The notes under the pieces: generated by a model
Databases searched by the model: none
The model's input: the letters and a program-made list of their open reading frames with translations, nothing else
Told to the model about the DNA's origin: nothing
Program-made: the position numbers and the translations under genes
In this document: positions 45,476 to 55,596 of the stretch, one piece after another
Numbering within the stretch: the first letter of the stretch is position 1
How the letters are laid out: each line of letters opens with the position of its first letter
NCBI RefSeq assembly: GCF_008831285.2
Contig: NC_045142.1
Location: 12,476,716-12,540,715, forward strand
Source: Nymphaea colorata
Taxonomy: Eukaryota > Streptophyta > Magnoliopsida > Nymphaeales > Nymphaeaceae
DNA: 64,000 nucleotides
Reading direction: 5' to 3'

Positions 45476-45918
45476 ATGAGATGATTATGGACGGACCAAA
45501 CTCATAAAAGCCTTGTCAAAATGTGAAAGAAAAAGCCGCCATTATAATCAACGTTTTTAAAGTCTAGTGCTGAACTTCGCCTCTGGTAGACAACCATAGC
45601 CGGTGTGACTAAAATGAACCAACGACATTCTTGGTCCTACTGTAATATCTTGGAGATCTTCCATACAGAAACCAGTGTCTCGCTTCACTACCAAGGCAAA
45701 ATACCGTGGCCTTGACTGAGAAACTTACAATTTATTGCATTAATTTATAAGTTTCAAATAGTTAAGTCTATTTTACTAACTGAATAAATTTAATGAACTT
45801 GAGTAGAAGTTTGAAAAAGTAAGAAGGAATGGAAGGAGAAGCCAAGAGCGACATGTTGGTGACTATGGATGATCTATTTCTCTCTCTCTCTCTCTCCACA
45901 GTGGGTATGAGGTAAAAG

Positions 45919-46188
45919 TAGGCACCGGGCCCATCGGACTTTCCGGGTCTGTGAAAAAAAAACAGCTTCAAGCTTGCTTGGGGCTGGATTGAACCGGACT
46001 GGACCCAATAAATTTGTTTTATTGACTTTAAATAAATATTGATATACTTTATTTATATATAATATTTTTCTGTCAAAATTTAACCATGCCGTGCCCCAGG
46101 TCAGGCCCAAGCCCAGCCCAACCTGGTCAGTCCTGGACCCGAGCTGTCTCATTTCGGCCCGGCCCGGCCCGGCCCAACGCCCACCCGT
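45919..46188. mobile_element. Probable degenerate small hAT element with CCGGGCCC-type ends
   Basis: It begins TAGGCACCGGGCCCATCGG and ends GGCCCAACGCCCACCCGT. Both ends resemble the TAGGxxTGGGCATCGGGC ends of the clear hAT element at 59111-60111. The GGCCCGGCCCGGCCC run near the right end is also shared. No convincing 8-bp target duplication was found, so this is tentative. Confidence 0.4.
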
Positions 46189-47082
46189 CGACTGGGGCAA
46201 AAAGAAAAGAAAGGAAGTGGTACCGGTTTTCCAACGCCCATATCCTTGCTTAAAGATGAAATATTTGGCGTGCAGTGCCTCATAATGGTCCGTTTTCCTG
46301 CATCGGACGGGATTAAAATTTATAAAATTTTAATTTTATAGGCAGATTATTCTCAGTCAATATAGGCAGATTATATCTGCTGATTTTTGCAACAACATCA
46401 GGATCGCAGTTGTTTCTTACGGATTACATTCGCATGATCTCATAAAACCGACTCTAAAATATGCTGCGGTTTTAAGCCAAATCAGCAAACTGCAGCTAAA
46501 ACTCAAAGATGAGCTTGACTCAGCTGAACCCGCTCAAGCCACATTCATGACTTTGTAGCAGCCGGTCGGTGGACTTTATAGCCTTTCAGTCGCTTTCTTT
46601 TTCCCCTTTTAAGAGCACCGAGACCTTAGTTGGTTTGTGAGTAGGCTCCCTCTCTCTCTCTATTTCTCTCCAGTATAAAGAAACCACAAAGCTGCAATTT
46701 AAGCATTTTCTGGATCTCCATTACTGGATCATTCCAAGATAGCTCCAGAAAAACAGAAAAATGGTATGAGATAAACGTCACTCAGAGATTACAACCAACA
46801 TATACAGGAAAAAAAAAAATCCTCTCAATCACTTCTAGATTAGGTGTCACATGCTACGAAATAGCAAGGAAGAAAGATTAACGAAGATTTACCCAGCTCA
46901 GCTGATTGCTACCACGCCCAAGTGAAACTTAACTTTTGTTGAGTTGATAATTACTACAGTACCAAGTAACTTCTATCTTGACCCACGATCTTCTAAACGA
47001 AAACAATGTGCGAAGCCTTGAAAGAGCCAGAGACCAAAATGGCAGTTTTTTGGATGGACAACCAATAACATACAACGTTCAT

Positions 47083-49041
47083 TCAAAGCAAGCCTCTTCG
47101 GCGCTTGTAATCACTAACAGTCAAAGTCAAGGTATGCCTTCTTCCATCGTTCTCTGGGATTTTGACACCAATTGTAGCCTCTAACCGCTGTTTCTTTGCC
47201 ATGAATGCCAAAAATGCACCCTGGGGTCCATTGAATTTCTGCAACCCAGAAAGAGAGATTGGCAGGTCAAAGTCATGGAGCATATGTAACTCGGTCCCTG
47301 CATCCACAGGTGCATTTGTGTCGACAAGCTTTCCAGCACCCGCTGCTGCTTCAAGAGCAGCTGCAGTTGCTACCTCTCCAGCCTTGTCTCGGTCATGACC
47401 AGATACAGCAGTCGGTACTTTCAGATCATCTTCTTCTGCTGGTTTTGATACATAGTAGTTTCGTGATCGTGTCCACCTTCGAGAAAAGGGATCATACCCA
47501 GCCTCACCTGCTTTCAGGCTAGTATTCACTGGCTTGAGCTCAGATGCATTCTTGAAATTCTCCACCCTGTTCTTCCTGTTCATCTCTGCCAGCTTCATGG
47601 CCTTGGAGTCTTTATCCTTCACTTGCCTAGACATAGCCTCTAACTCCTGCAACCTCCCTCTGATTCTTTCCACTTCATCATGGTCACCCTTGCTCTGTGC
47701 TATATCCATCTCCTTCCTCAGCCTATCTTTCTCAGCTGCTATGTTCAATGGCCTGATAGAAGCAGATTTCTTTTCTTGCAACATCTGCTTGACTGTTGCA
47801 GCTGAATATACAAAGTTGCTGAGCTTCTGAATGGCTTCACGCTTCTCCAGCACATTAGTCTTGCTTGGCATATGCCCACCATGTCGCTCGATTTCTCGTA
47901 GCAACTCCGAGAACTCTTCGTCCAATGGGGGTGAGTCCGAGACCCGAGCCATCTGCCACCTTGCTGCTGCATTCTCATTGCCCCACACACAATTGAGGTA
48001 CTTGTGTGTGGTCTTATTCTCAAACTTGTACTGCCTATCAGGATCTGAGGCGTCTACATTCCTGACCAGGCAAAGCCTATATATGCTGCGCCCAGTCTTG
48101 GACATTCCAATTCCAACCCGAACAAAGCATCCAACAATTGCATCCTCAAAAAAAGGCTCCATAAACCATTTTAGAAGCCGGGACCGGCGAACTGTTATGC
48201 CTTTGATATCCTCGAATGTTGCAGTCTCCTTGTCGGTGTGTCCATCATCATCGCTTTCAACCAAATTGTGGCCACCACTTGAGTCATCATCAGCACTTGC
48301 TTTCTCACTTTCATTACTGCTGCCTTCACTGTCGCTGGAGATGCTGCTGCCTCCTTTGCTCCTACCTCTGCCTGGAGGTGAATCACTGATAGGACTGGAT
48401 GTCATAGCTTTTCTCTTTGGAGAATATCGGCTGCTTCCACTAGTGAAGTCCCTCTTTTTCCGCTGGTTGCTAGCATCCTGAGCCTTGCGCCTTGCTGCCA
48501 ATTCAACCAAAGCATCTTTGTATTCACTTCTTCCAGGTTTTGCCGTTGATGCACGCCCACGGGATGGTGGTGGAGCAGCCTCCTTTGTAGGCCGATTTTT
48601 TTTGTCGCCCTGCCATGCTCCCGCTTTCTTTTTCTTCAAAATATCATCTCTTGACTCTGCCCTGTCCGCTAGAATCATCTCCCGCTCTAATTCTGTCATT
48701 TTTGACAATTTTTCCCTGTCATCATCATCTTTGTAAAGGTCACTACCCACAGAATCACTATCAGAGTCATGCCCACTGTCATCATCATCAATGTGATCCT
48801 CATCCCTGTTGCCCCTTTCGTCGTCCTTTTCAGCTGCGTCAAACCTCTTCTTAAGTGGAATTTGAGACCCAGAAGGCTTTCTGCTAGCAAAACCAGGATC
48901 ATCTGAATCTTCATCCTCTGATGAGGACTTGGAATAACTAGGTTCGTCTGAATATGATCTCTTAGTCTGCATCCTTGACCTACTTCCAGATGCAGTTGTC
49001 CTTCCTGCTGCCTCCAGCAGCAAGTTCTCCAAGTCTGCCAT
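47083..49041 (-). CDS. VIP5: RTF1-like Paf1-complex subunit (plant VIP5), single coding exon
   Basis: This 652-aa nuclear protein of the Paf1 complex travels with RNA polymerase II and promotes histone H2B ubiquitination and H3K4/H3K36 methylation. In Arabidopsis VIP5 supports FLC-type repressor expression. The N-terminus MADLENLLLEAAGRT is typical. Long Ser/Asp/Glu-rich acidic stretches (about 20-140 and 220-270) include the conserved LSKMTELEREMILADRAE. The Plus3 domain (about 272-400) has TFEDIKGITVRRSRLLKWFM, GCFVRVGIGMSKTGRSIYRL and THKYLNCVWG. A coiled-coil region (RKEMDIAQSKGDHDEVERIR) and a C-terminal block YDPFSRRWTRSRNYYV follow. Start at 49041 follows a splice acceptor at 49079/49078, so upstream in-frame ATG codons lie in intron. 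Length is normal and no lesion is seen. Confidence 0.96.
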   Translation of the reverse strand: MADLENLLLEAAGRTTASGSRSRMQTKRSYSDEPSYSKSSSEDEDSDDPGFASRKPSGSQIPLKKRFDAAEKDDERGNRDEDHIDDDDSGHDSDSDSVGSDLYKDDDDREKLSKMTELEREMILADRAESRDDILKKKKAGAWQGDKKNRPTKEAAPPPSRGRASTAKPGRSEYKDALVELAARRKAQDASNQRKKRDFTSGSSRYSPKRKAMTSSPISDSPPGRGRSKGGSSISSDSEGSSNESEKASADDDSSGGHNLVESDDDGHTDKETATFEDIKGITVRRSRLLKWFMEPFFEDAIVGCFVRVGIGMSKTGRSIYRLCLVRNVDASDPDRQYKFENKTTHKYLNCVWGNENAAARWQMARVSDSPPLDEEFSELLREIERHGGHMPSKTNVLEKREAIQKLSNFVYSAATVKQMLQEKKSASIRPLNIAAEKDRLRKEMDIAQSKGDHDEVERIRGRLQELEAMSRQVKDKDSKAMKLAEMNRKNRVENFKNASELKPVNTSLKAGEAGYDPFSRRWTRSRNYYVSKPAEEDDLKVPTAVSGHDRDKAGEVATAAALEAAAGAGKLVDTNAPVDAGTELHMLHDFDLPISLSGLQKFNGPQGAFLAFMAKKQRLEATIGVKIPENDGRRHTLTLTVSDYKRRRGLL

Positions 49042-49589
49042 GTTCTTGCGCCCTTGCAACCTCCTCTTATCAATTATCTGAAACAAATTGTGACAAGATA
49101 AAATCAATGTCCTTTTTTGATGAGCCAAAAGAAACCCCTTGTTTGCATTCTAACTGTGAACATCAGGAACTTGAAGAACAAAAGATAGTATGACAAGGCC
49201 TCGAGTTTATTCAAGAATACCTTAATTTTGTCTATTTTAGTAAAACTATCCAAGAATGGAAGTCAGAAATGAAGAAAAAGGAGTTATGGTCAGTCTTGGC
49301 ATTATCTAACTACTATTGTGCCTTATCTAAGGATGCTCATGGATTTCTGCACCCTTAACAGGCTTGTTAAAGAAGAACAGACTAGCAATGAACTGAGATT
49401 TGCCAAGAGGCATTTGACTATAGAAGAAGACTAGCATTTTGGTTGTTGAAGCACTCAAAGCCATAGTGCTTCAAAGTGTGAACTAACATCTTGGACTATA
49501 CTAACCGAAAGATACTTTCACGTGAAGGCTAGCTTGTTGCTTTTGAGATAACAAGTTAAATGAGGCAAAGCATTGATACATGTGCGTGA

Positions 49590-50340
49590 ATGAGAAATGA
49601 TGGCCATCATGCATTTTCTAAGGATATGGAGACACTATTTGTTAGGTAGCCAATTCATCATGAAAATAGACAGTGTTAACACAAGCTACTTCCAGATACA
49701 GAAGAAATTAATGCTAAGCAAGCTTGTTGATAGGTGTCATTACCCGACTTTGATTTCGCCTTCGAGTATAAGGTGGAGAATACTAATATTTTTATCAATG
49801 CCTTCAGCAAAAAGGTGAAACTGGATATATACATGCAAAACCTTTAGAGGCATAAACCTTAACACACTCTGAACATGGGTTGAGTGATATGTATGAATAT
49901 GCCTCATTTGTCAACAAGAAAAGGAAACCAATCAGAAGACTACTGGTCACCTTGATCTGCTACCTATACAATGTCTATGAGAAAGTATCATGATAAATTT
50001 ATTAGCTTGTCAAAAGCAAACAATTTTAGCTCAATCTTGGTAACAACAGATGACTTCTTGAAGTAGACAACTTTCATGTCAACTTCTAAAGAGTGCCTTG
50101 CAGAGAAGACAGCCAGGATATTTTCAAGCACATTATGGGGTAGTGAGGGTACCATAATTTTCAGCATGAAGTGTTTAGGCCACTACTCTTTCAACTATTC
50201 TTCTCAACAAGCTTCCATCTACAAATGAGTAGATAGACAAAGCACATCAATGAAATTTTGGACCAATATATTGGACACTAAGTAATTCAAATCTGAAAGA
50301 TTGGATGAAGCAACTAGACAGCCTAAGGCTACAACATTAA
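49590..50340 (+). pseudogene. Decayed Ty3/Gypsy RNase H-integrase remnant
   Basis: YLLGSQFIMKIDSVNTSYFQ with IQKKLMLSKLVDR (about 49640-49735), then FDFAFEYKVENTNIFINAFS, follow the Gypsy RNase H C-terminal order (LLGRxFxVxTD, EYKPGxxNxVADALSR). Downstream, NFSSILVTTDDFLK and FMSTSKECLAEKTARIF (about 50020-50130) resemble the integrase core start. Frames shift and stops are present. It lies antisense in the inferred VIP5 5'UTR intron. Confidence 0.7.
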
Positions 50341-51435
50341 GAACAGCAAGGCTTTTGACCAACATTTTGAAACCCAGAGACTTGGAACTTGACTCATGAC
50401 TTGGTGGATTAACTTGGTGTCTAGAATTGGGTTCTGTTAAGTGTTAACCATTGTTTTGGAAAGAAAAATTAACATGTCATTTAGAGTTTTAAACACAAAA
50501 TGATTGTAGAGTGACCTGATTACTTGTGTGATCAAGAAATATGTCAAAGTAACATCAAGTAAAGTTATAGATAAGTTACATTTACTTATATAATAAACAA
50601 AAAACAGACAATTCATTCATTCCATAGTTGCATACTTTAACATAACTGAGCATCAAATATCAATAAACACCTCAACAAAATGCAAGCATTAAAGTCAATA
50701 TATTCAACATTTACAACTATTCAACAGTTAATAAATTCAACACGTATGTATAACTAGTTTAAAAGTCCAAAAGAAAAGAACCCAATGCTCCAAAAATTAA
50801 AATAAGTAGCCAACTAGACCTGAACTCAGGCCTAACCAACTATAACTTTTCATTCACAATATGCAAATTTAATAAAAAAACAATTCCGACGTTTTACATT
50901 CCAATATATTAAAAGATTCATCTAAAAAGTTAAGTAGTTAGTAACCAATCATCGCATTGCTTACACAGCAACGATCATCAAAGGAGTTAGAAAATGCAAA
51001 GTTTTCACCCCATGAATACAAAAAATCGAACTTTGAACAACCAATCTTGCAACATACATCTCAAAAATGAAATGGATGCTCAAGACTCAAGTCTGCAAAC
51101 TTCGGTCCTAGTCACCAACTACTGCTATTAATCTTTATTTCTTGAGTTGCAAGTAGCGGTTGTTGGCTGAATTGGAGTGGAAGTAGTAGGTTTATTTGCT
51201 ATTGCATTTATGTTTCCACGTCCATAACCCACTTCATAATTAACAACTTAGCTTCCTCAGGGTTTTTAGACTCCATGCCTAGTTCCATTTAAAAATCATT
51301 CATTTCAATAAAAATGGCATTCAATGAATAGCACTCCAAAGGCAAATAAGAGAGAAGTGGAAGGATAAGAGGGGCAAGCGAGTGGGAATGGAAAGAGAAA
51401 CAAAAACCACAAAACCAGTGTCTTATCAACGCCAA
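50341..51435. other. Non-coding AT-rich sequence in the inferred VIP5 5'UTR intron
   Basis: No gene, RNA or transposon end was recognised. Confidence 0.45.
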
Positions 51436-51680
51436 TTAATCATTCCTAGCGATACACAAAAACAAGCAAACAAACAAGCAAACAAATAAAAAAAACGCCC
51501 AGGTTCGATCTACGCCAAAACCAGTGTCTGATCGCAAAAACCCTACGGCAGAGAGAAAGAAAACGGCCGCCTGATCGCTTCCGAACTCCAAGCAGACCGA
51601 AATAGACTCCGTGCAACAACAGAGAGAGAAAAACAGAGAGCGCCAAAAAGAAAAAGAGTGGGGGGGGGGGCGGTGAAAAC

Positions 51681-51900
51681 CTGGCAGTCGAATGCTGCGC
51701 TGAGAAAAAATTTTCTGAGAGGAGAATGGTGCGAGATGGCGCCACGGTGCTCCTCTTCTCCGCCGCTGCGTCGTCCTCTTCTGCGCTGCCGGCGAACGGA
51801 GACGCTGGACACCAGCGACCGATGCAAAGCCTCGAGGTTTTCCCCGGCTTTTAATCGAACCGTGGAAATCCGAGACTTGTTTGCTGCGTTTGCTCAAGTA
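51681..51900 (-). promoter_or_regulatory. Probable VIP5 promoter/first-exon region
   Basis: This local GC-rich island (CGCCGCTGCG, CTGCGCTGCCGGCG) lies next to TC/AG-rich sequence, upstream of a candidate donor. Overlapping ORFs on the minus strand show no family wording and are taken as leader artefacts. Confidence 0.4.
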
Positions 51901-52439
51901 AATTTATGAATAGCCCTTTCCGGTTGCACCTTTTACGAGCTTGCCATATTACAGTTCTCGCGTACGACTCTTCGAACCCACGGTGAACCGGTGAATCGGT
52001 CCGAGTCACCGGAGTTTCAACTGAAACTCGCCCGAGTTTTATTCAGGAAAGCGCGTTTGTTTTACTTTGAACTCGGCCGTATCAAACGAGTTTCAAGTGA
52101 GTCGTGCTAAAGTGAGTCGTGCTAAGACGTAACGATTCCTTTTTTTTCAGGCGAGTGTGGTGTTAAACACAGTCCAAGCTTTCATCCAACCCACAGAGAT
52201 CTCACTTCCATAGGCACCGATTTGGGGGTTGAAGGAGACAACACCTTGCTAAGATTAGGCTTTGGTTCTTTGGGCTGTGAGTCCGTAGTTTTGGTGAGAA
52301 GGTAGTTTTGGTGAGAAGGAGAAGAGTTCTGCAGCAGCTCTAGGAGGACCAACTCCTAAGCATCATACCCAGAGTGCTTTTGGCAGCACAAAAAAAAAAC
52401 ATTAAAGTATCAACTATTTCAGTTTTGTAGCAGCTCATA

Positions 52440-52632
52440 GGAGCAGGAGCAGAGCCAAAATTTTTCATAAGAAGGTCCAAATTAAAGTTTCTAAATTTTA
52501 ACATAAGCGAAATATCATTTTTCAAAATTTTTATATAAAACAAGTAAAATTTTCTAAAATTTACATGTAAATTTAAAAAAAAAATTGAGGTGGGGCAAAG
52601 GCCCATGTGGGCTCCCTTGACTCCACCCCCTA
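52440..52632. repeat. MITE-like repeat, partner of the 45,262 copy
   Basis: GAGCAGAGCCAAAATTTTTC at the left, AT-rich middle (AAAGTTTCTAAATTTTAACA, TTCAAAATTTTTATATAAAA, AAATTTACATGTAAATTT), and GGCCCATGTGGGCTCCCTTG near the right end. It is reverse-complementary in order to 45262-45475. Confidence 0.7.
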
Positions 52633-54040
52633 CACAAGAGGACGAACTCACAAGCAGCATCGGAGAGAGCTCTAATGGGTGGAACAAAACAACGGACGTT
52701 AAAGTCACATTTAAATAGATGTGATCTCAAATGCTGGTATAATACTACTAGGTCTACCCAAAACTCGAGGGAGTTTTATTCTATGTTTGTTTGGGCATTG
52801 TCGTTTTTTATGGATGTGAAATTTAAATTCCACTGCTATCATGAAATACCAGCAATTCAAATGCCACCTAAGGACTCATGGAGCCATCATCTCTGTTAAG
52901 GTGAACTATGGTTTTCTTCTCAAGTTTTTCTTTATAGAGTGAAAAAATTTAAGTATAACAATCATGCTCTTGGAGCAACTTGCATTTTGATAATAGGCGA
53001 TTGACTTCTTCAAAGAAGAAGAAGCCAATAGAGAACTTCCTTCAGTTTGGCCTCCTCACCCTTGGCCTATAGAGAAATCTTGTTGATGCTTTCCTCATGG
53101 TACCAACATTTCTTCTCTTTTTTATTATGTGAGCAGCCCCCTAGCATATGAGACCTTTAAAAGTGAACACAACACATTCGATAACATGAATATTGATCTC
53201 AAATGTTTGACAAACTTCTTTGACACAAGAATGGAAAAAATAACCCAAGGATATGAAAATATTAACAGCGGAGGATTGTCAATTGTCATATACCATTGAC
53301 TTGCATACATCATCAGAGCTTAGTGATGAAATGTCCCTCAATTTTAATGAACAAAAAGCCAATGGTTAGGCAAATTAGAGATCGTTGATGATTCTGTAGT
53401 CTGGTTCAAAACTTTATATGACACCTCCTTTTGGAAATTATTGAACGAGAATCCTAAAGCCCCTTGATCATTCTCAAAGAATACACAGTCCTAGTTATTT
53501 TTGTATGTTTTCTTGCTAGTTTTTTATAAGACTTTAAAAAAAAATTGCTGAATTTTGCTCAAAATTTTCTGGAGATTTTCCAGTTTGCCAAAAGTACGCG
53601 AGAAAGACCTCACTGTTTAAAACACATTAGTGATATTTGTGACTATGAACTAGAGGAGAAATTTCTAATTAATCACAGAGGCCATCGACGTTTCCCGTTA
53701 CGCCATCTTGTACTACTCACTAATGATGTCATGCTTGATGTTTCTGTCGTCTACAGCAGCAAGGTTTCTAGAGGTCGGTCCTCAAATGTTTCCTTGTAGT
53801 GTCAATGGGCTGGCTTGTTTTGGTGATCATAATGTACTGGTGATGTATCTTCGCCAATTTCTGGTTGGCTTTGCAATGTTGAATATATGCACCCTTCTCT
53901 CTCTCACACACACACACACTCTGGTTATGCTTACCCATCATTGTGCAGCTATCAAACAATCGAAGGGTCATCCATGGATTGACATGTTTTGGTACTAGTT
54001 GTCCTACTTGTGCCACCACTTTCTCCATGCACACACACAT

Positions 54041-54085
<45 letters not shown>
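54041..54085. repeat. (TC)n microsatellite
   Basis: About 21 uninterrupted TC units following a CACACACATA run. Confidence 0.95.
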
Positions 54086-54087
<2 letters not shown>

Positions 54088-54415
54088 TTGTGTGTCGTTT
54101 GACAATGGGCCCTCATTAAGAGGACATTTGGGGGCAGGAGAACTCAGTAAGTGTATTAAAGCAGATTTATGGCACACAAGAACAATTGTTATATTTGTTT
54201 CAATCTTTCAGTAAATCAGATTCATGAAACACTTACAAAACAATTTTGGTGCCAAATGACCCCTAGCGCTTTTCCCGGGTAGTTTTAGGTTTGTCAAGTA
54301 TCGAGCCTTGTCTACTGGGTACAATCTAGTGTCTAGATTTTTGGGCCAAACTTGAGCCAAAGACCACTTATTCAGCACCCTATACAAGTCAAGGACCTCT
54401 TCGACACCTATGGAA

Positions 54416-54611
54416 AAGCTCATGTAAAACATAGGAAATATTTTTTTATTATTTTCTTCCGAAAGATGAAAGGATATATGCTATGAAGCTCATGTAAAAC
54501 ATAGGAGATATTTTTTTGTTATTTTCTTCCGAAAGATGAAAGGATATATGCTATGAAGCTCATGTAAACCATAGGAGATATTTTTTTGTTATTTTCTTCC
54601 GAAAGGTGAAA
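54416..54611. repeat. 70-bp minisatellite, about 2.8 copies
   Basis: The unit starts AAGCTCATGTAAAACATAGG and recurs at 54416, 54486 and 54556 with a few substitutions. The third copy stops after TTCTTCCGAAAGGTGAAAGG. Confidence 0.95.
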
Positions 54612-55299
54612 GGAGAAGGCAAGTCCAGAAAGTTGAAAACTAATGGGAGGCAGGAGCAGTGGGAAAACCTCACAGGTCCTCCCTAGTCCCAAGGGGTACA
54701 TCCAGCAGCGTGCACAAGCAGAAACACCATGGGAATAACAACTGCCCACCTGACAGTCATGCCCCATTATACCAACCCCTTTGGGCCAGAGGATTCATAA
54801 TTTCTATAGGTACTTAAAACTAAAACCATAACCAAACTGCCTATTGGAGCATACCTAGTTGGTTGCCTGGCTGATTGTTCCCCATTCGGTCGGACAATGG
54901 ACTTGGTTTGCTTTTGTATTTTTTTGGGGTTACATCTGTCTTTGAATTCAAATGAAGATAGAATATTTCCTATTTGGCCAATGTTTTCAGGAATAAGGAT
55001 CACCTGAAATGAATCTAACATGTTGAGAATTTATACCCAAAGTAATTCGCAGGACGACTGACTTTTGACTGGATTGGTTCATTCGCCACTTTTGCTCAAG
55101 TACCTAAGTTTCGTACCTCTCAACTGTTTGGGGTGCCAATTGCCAATCCAAACCTTGCAATGAAAAGAGTTGCATTTCCTACAGTATCGAATTGTTATAA
55201 CCACCATGTCCATAGAGTTCATGATCAAGATGCAATTTTACTACTTGGGATAAATATATCCACAAAAGAAAAAGAAATTATTTGTCTGAAATAAGTCAA

Positions 55300-55596
55300 T
55301 CAATCGCAAGATGTGACAGACAATGCTACCTGAAGATCATTAGATGTACCACAGACAAACATACGATGTGTTTCTATATCTGTTTCAGAGTCGTTAGGAA
55401 GAGTTGTTCCATAATGATTGCCGCTCATGCTTTTATGGACAGAAAATATGATCTCCCTTAATAGTGGCTCATGCCCATTTAATAGGTTTCCCATACTTAA
55501 CACTTTCCTCCAAGATTGGTTGGCAGTTGGTGGCCTGAACAAGTCAGAAACTGTGTCTCTCTCATGCATTCTTACAGATTTCTTAACATGGAACTC
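55300..55596 (-). CDS. RAB3GAP1: Rab3GAP terminal exon
   Basis: Acceptor GCAG at 55598/55597. It encodes EFHVKKSVRMHERDTVSDLF, RPPTANQSWRKVLSMGNLLN and ends VALSVTSCD before a stop. A GTAGCATT donor-like site at about 55331 could instead end the exon, but no further exon is recognised downstream. Confidence 0.78.
   Translation of the reverse strand, partial: EFHVKKSVRMHERDTVSDLFRPPTANQSWRKVLSMGNLLNGHEPLLREIIFSVHKSMSGNHYGTTLPNDSETDIETHRMFVCGTSNDLQVALSVTSCD

Larger units (their letters stand above)
44401..47082. other. Intergenic region 3' of the RTF1/VIP5 gene
   Basis: No gene. (TC)n runs lie at about 44598-44611, 45881-45896 and 46648-46670. It includes a MITE-like copy (45262-45475) and a GC-rich element (45919-46188), both listed separately. 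RTF1/VIP5 transcription would terminate in the right-hand part. Confidence 0.5.
49042..51680 (-). other. VIP5 5'UTR remainder and inferred 5'UTR intron
   Basis: The minus strand reads ...TTTGTTTCAG|ATAATTG with the acceptor at 49079/49078, giving 36 nt of leader before the ATG. A good donor CAG|GTTTTC at about 51680 within a GC-richer, TC-rich block suggests a first non-coding exon near 51681-51830. The intron (about 2.6 kb) contains a Gypsy remnant. The donor/exon 1 assignment is inference. Confidence 0.5.
51901..55299. other. Intergenic region between VIP5 and the Rab3GAP gene
   Basis: No gene is supported. It contains ACTCG-rich short repeats at 51960-52130 (GTGAGTCGTGCTAA twice), a MITE-like copy (52440-52632), a possible relic of the 13.2/29.2-kb repeat near 53500-53625, a (TC)n array and a 70-bp minisatellite. 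Confidence 0.5.

Noticed and set aside
51436-51897. 153-aa minus-strand ORF upstream of VIP5
   Set aside because: Three overlapping frames are open in this Arg/Ser-rich stretch, none with known domains; taken as leader or promoter sequence.
54767-55021. Additional Rab3GAP exon left of 55300
   Set aside because: The ORF lacks family wording and there is no consistent splice phase; the frame already ends at a stop with a plausible C-terminus.
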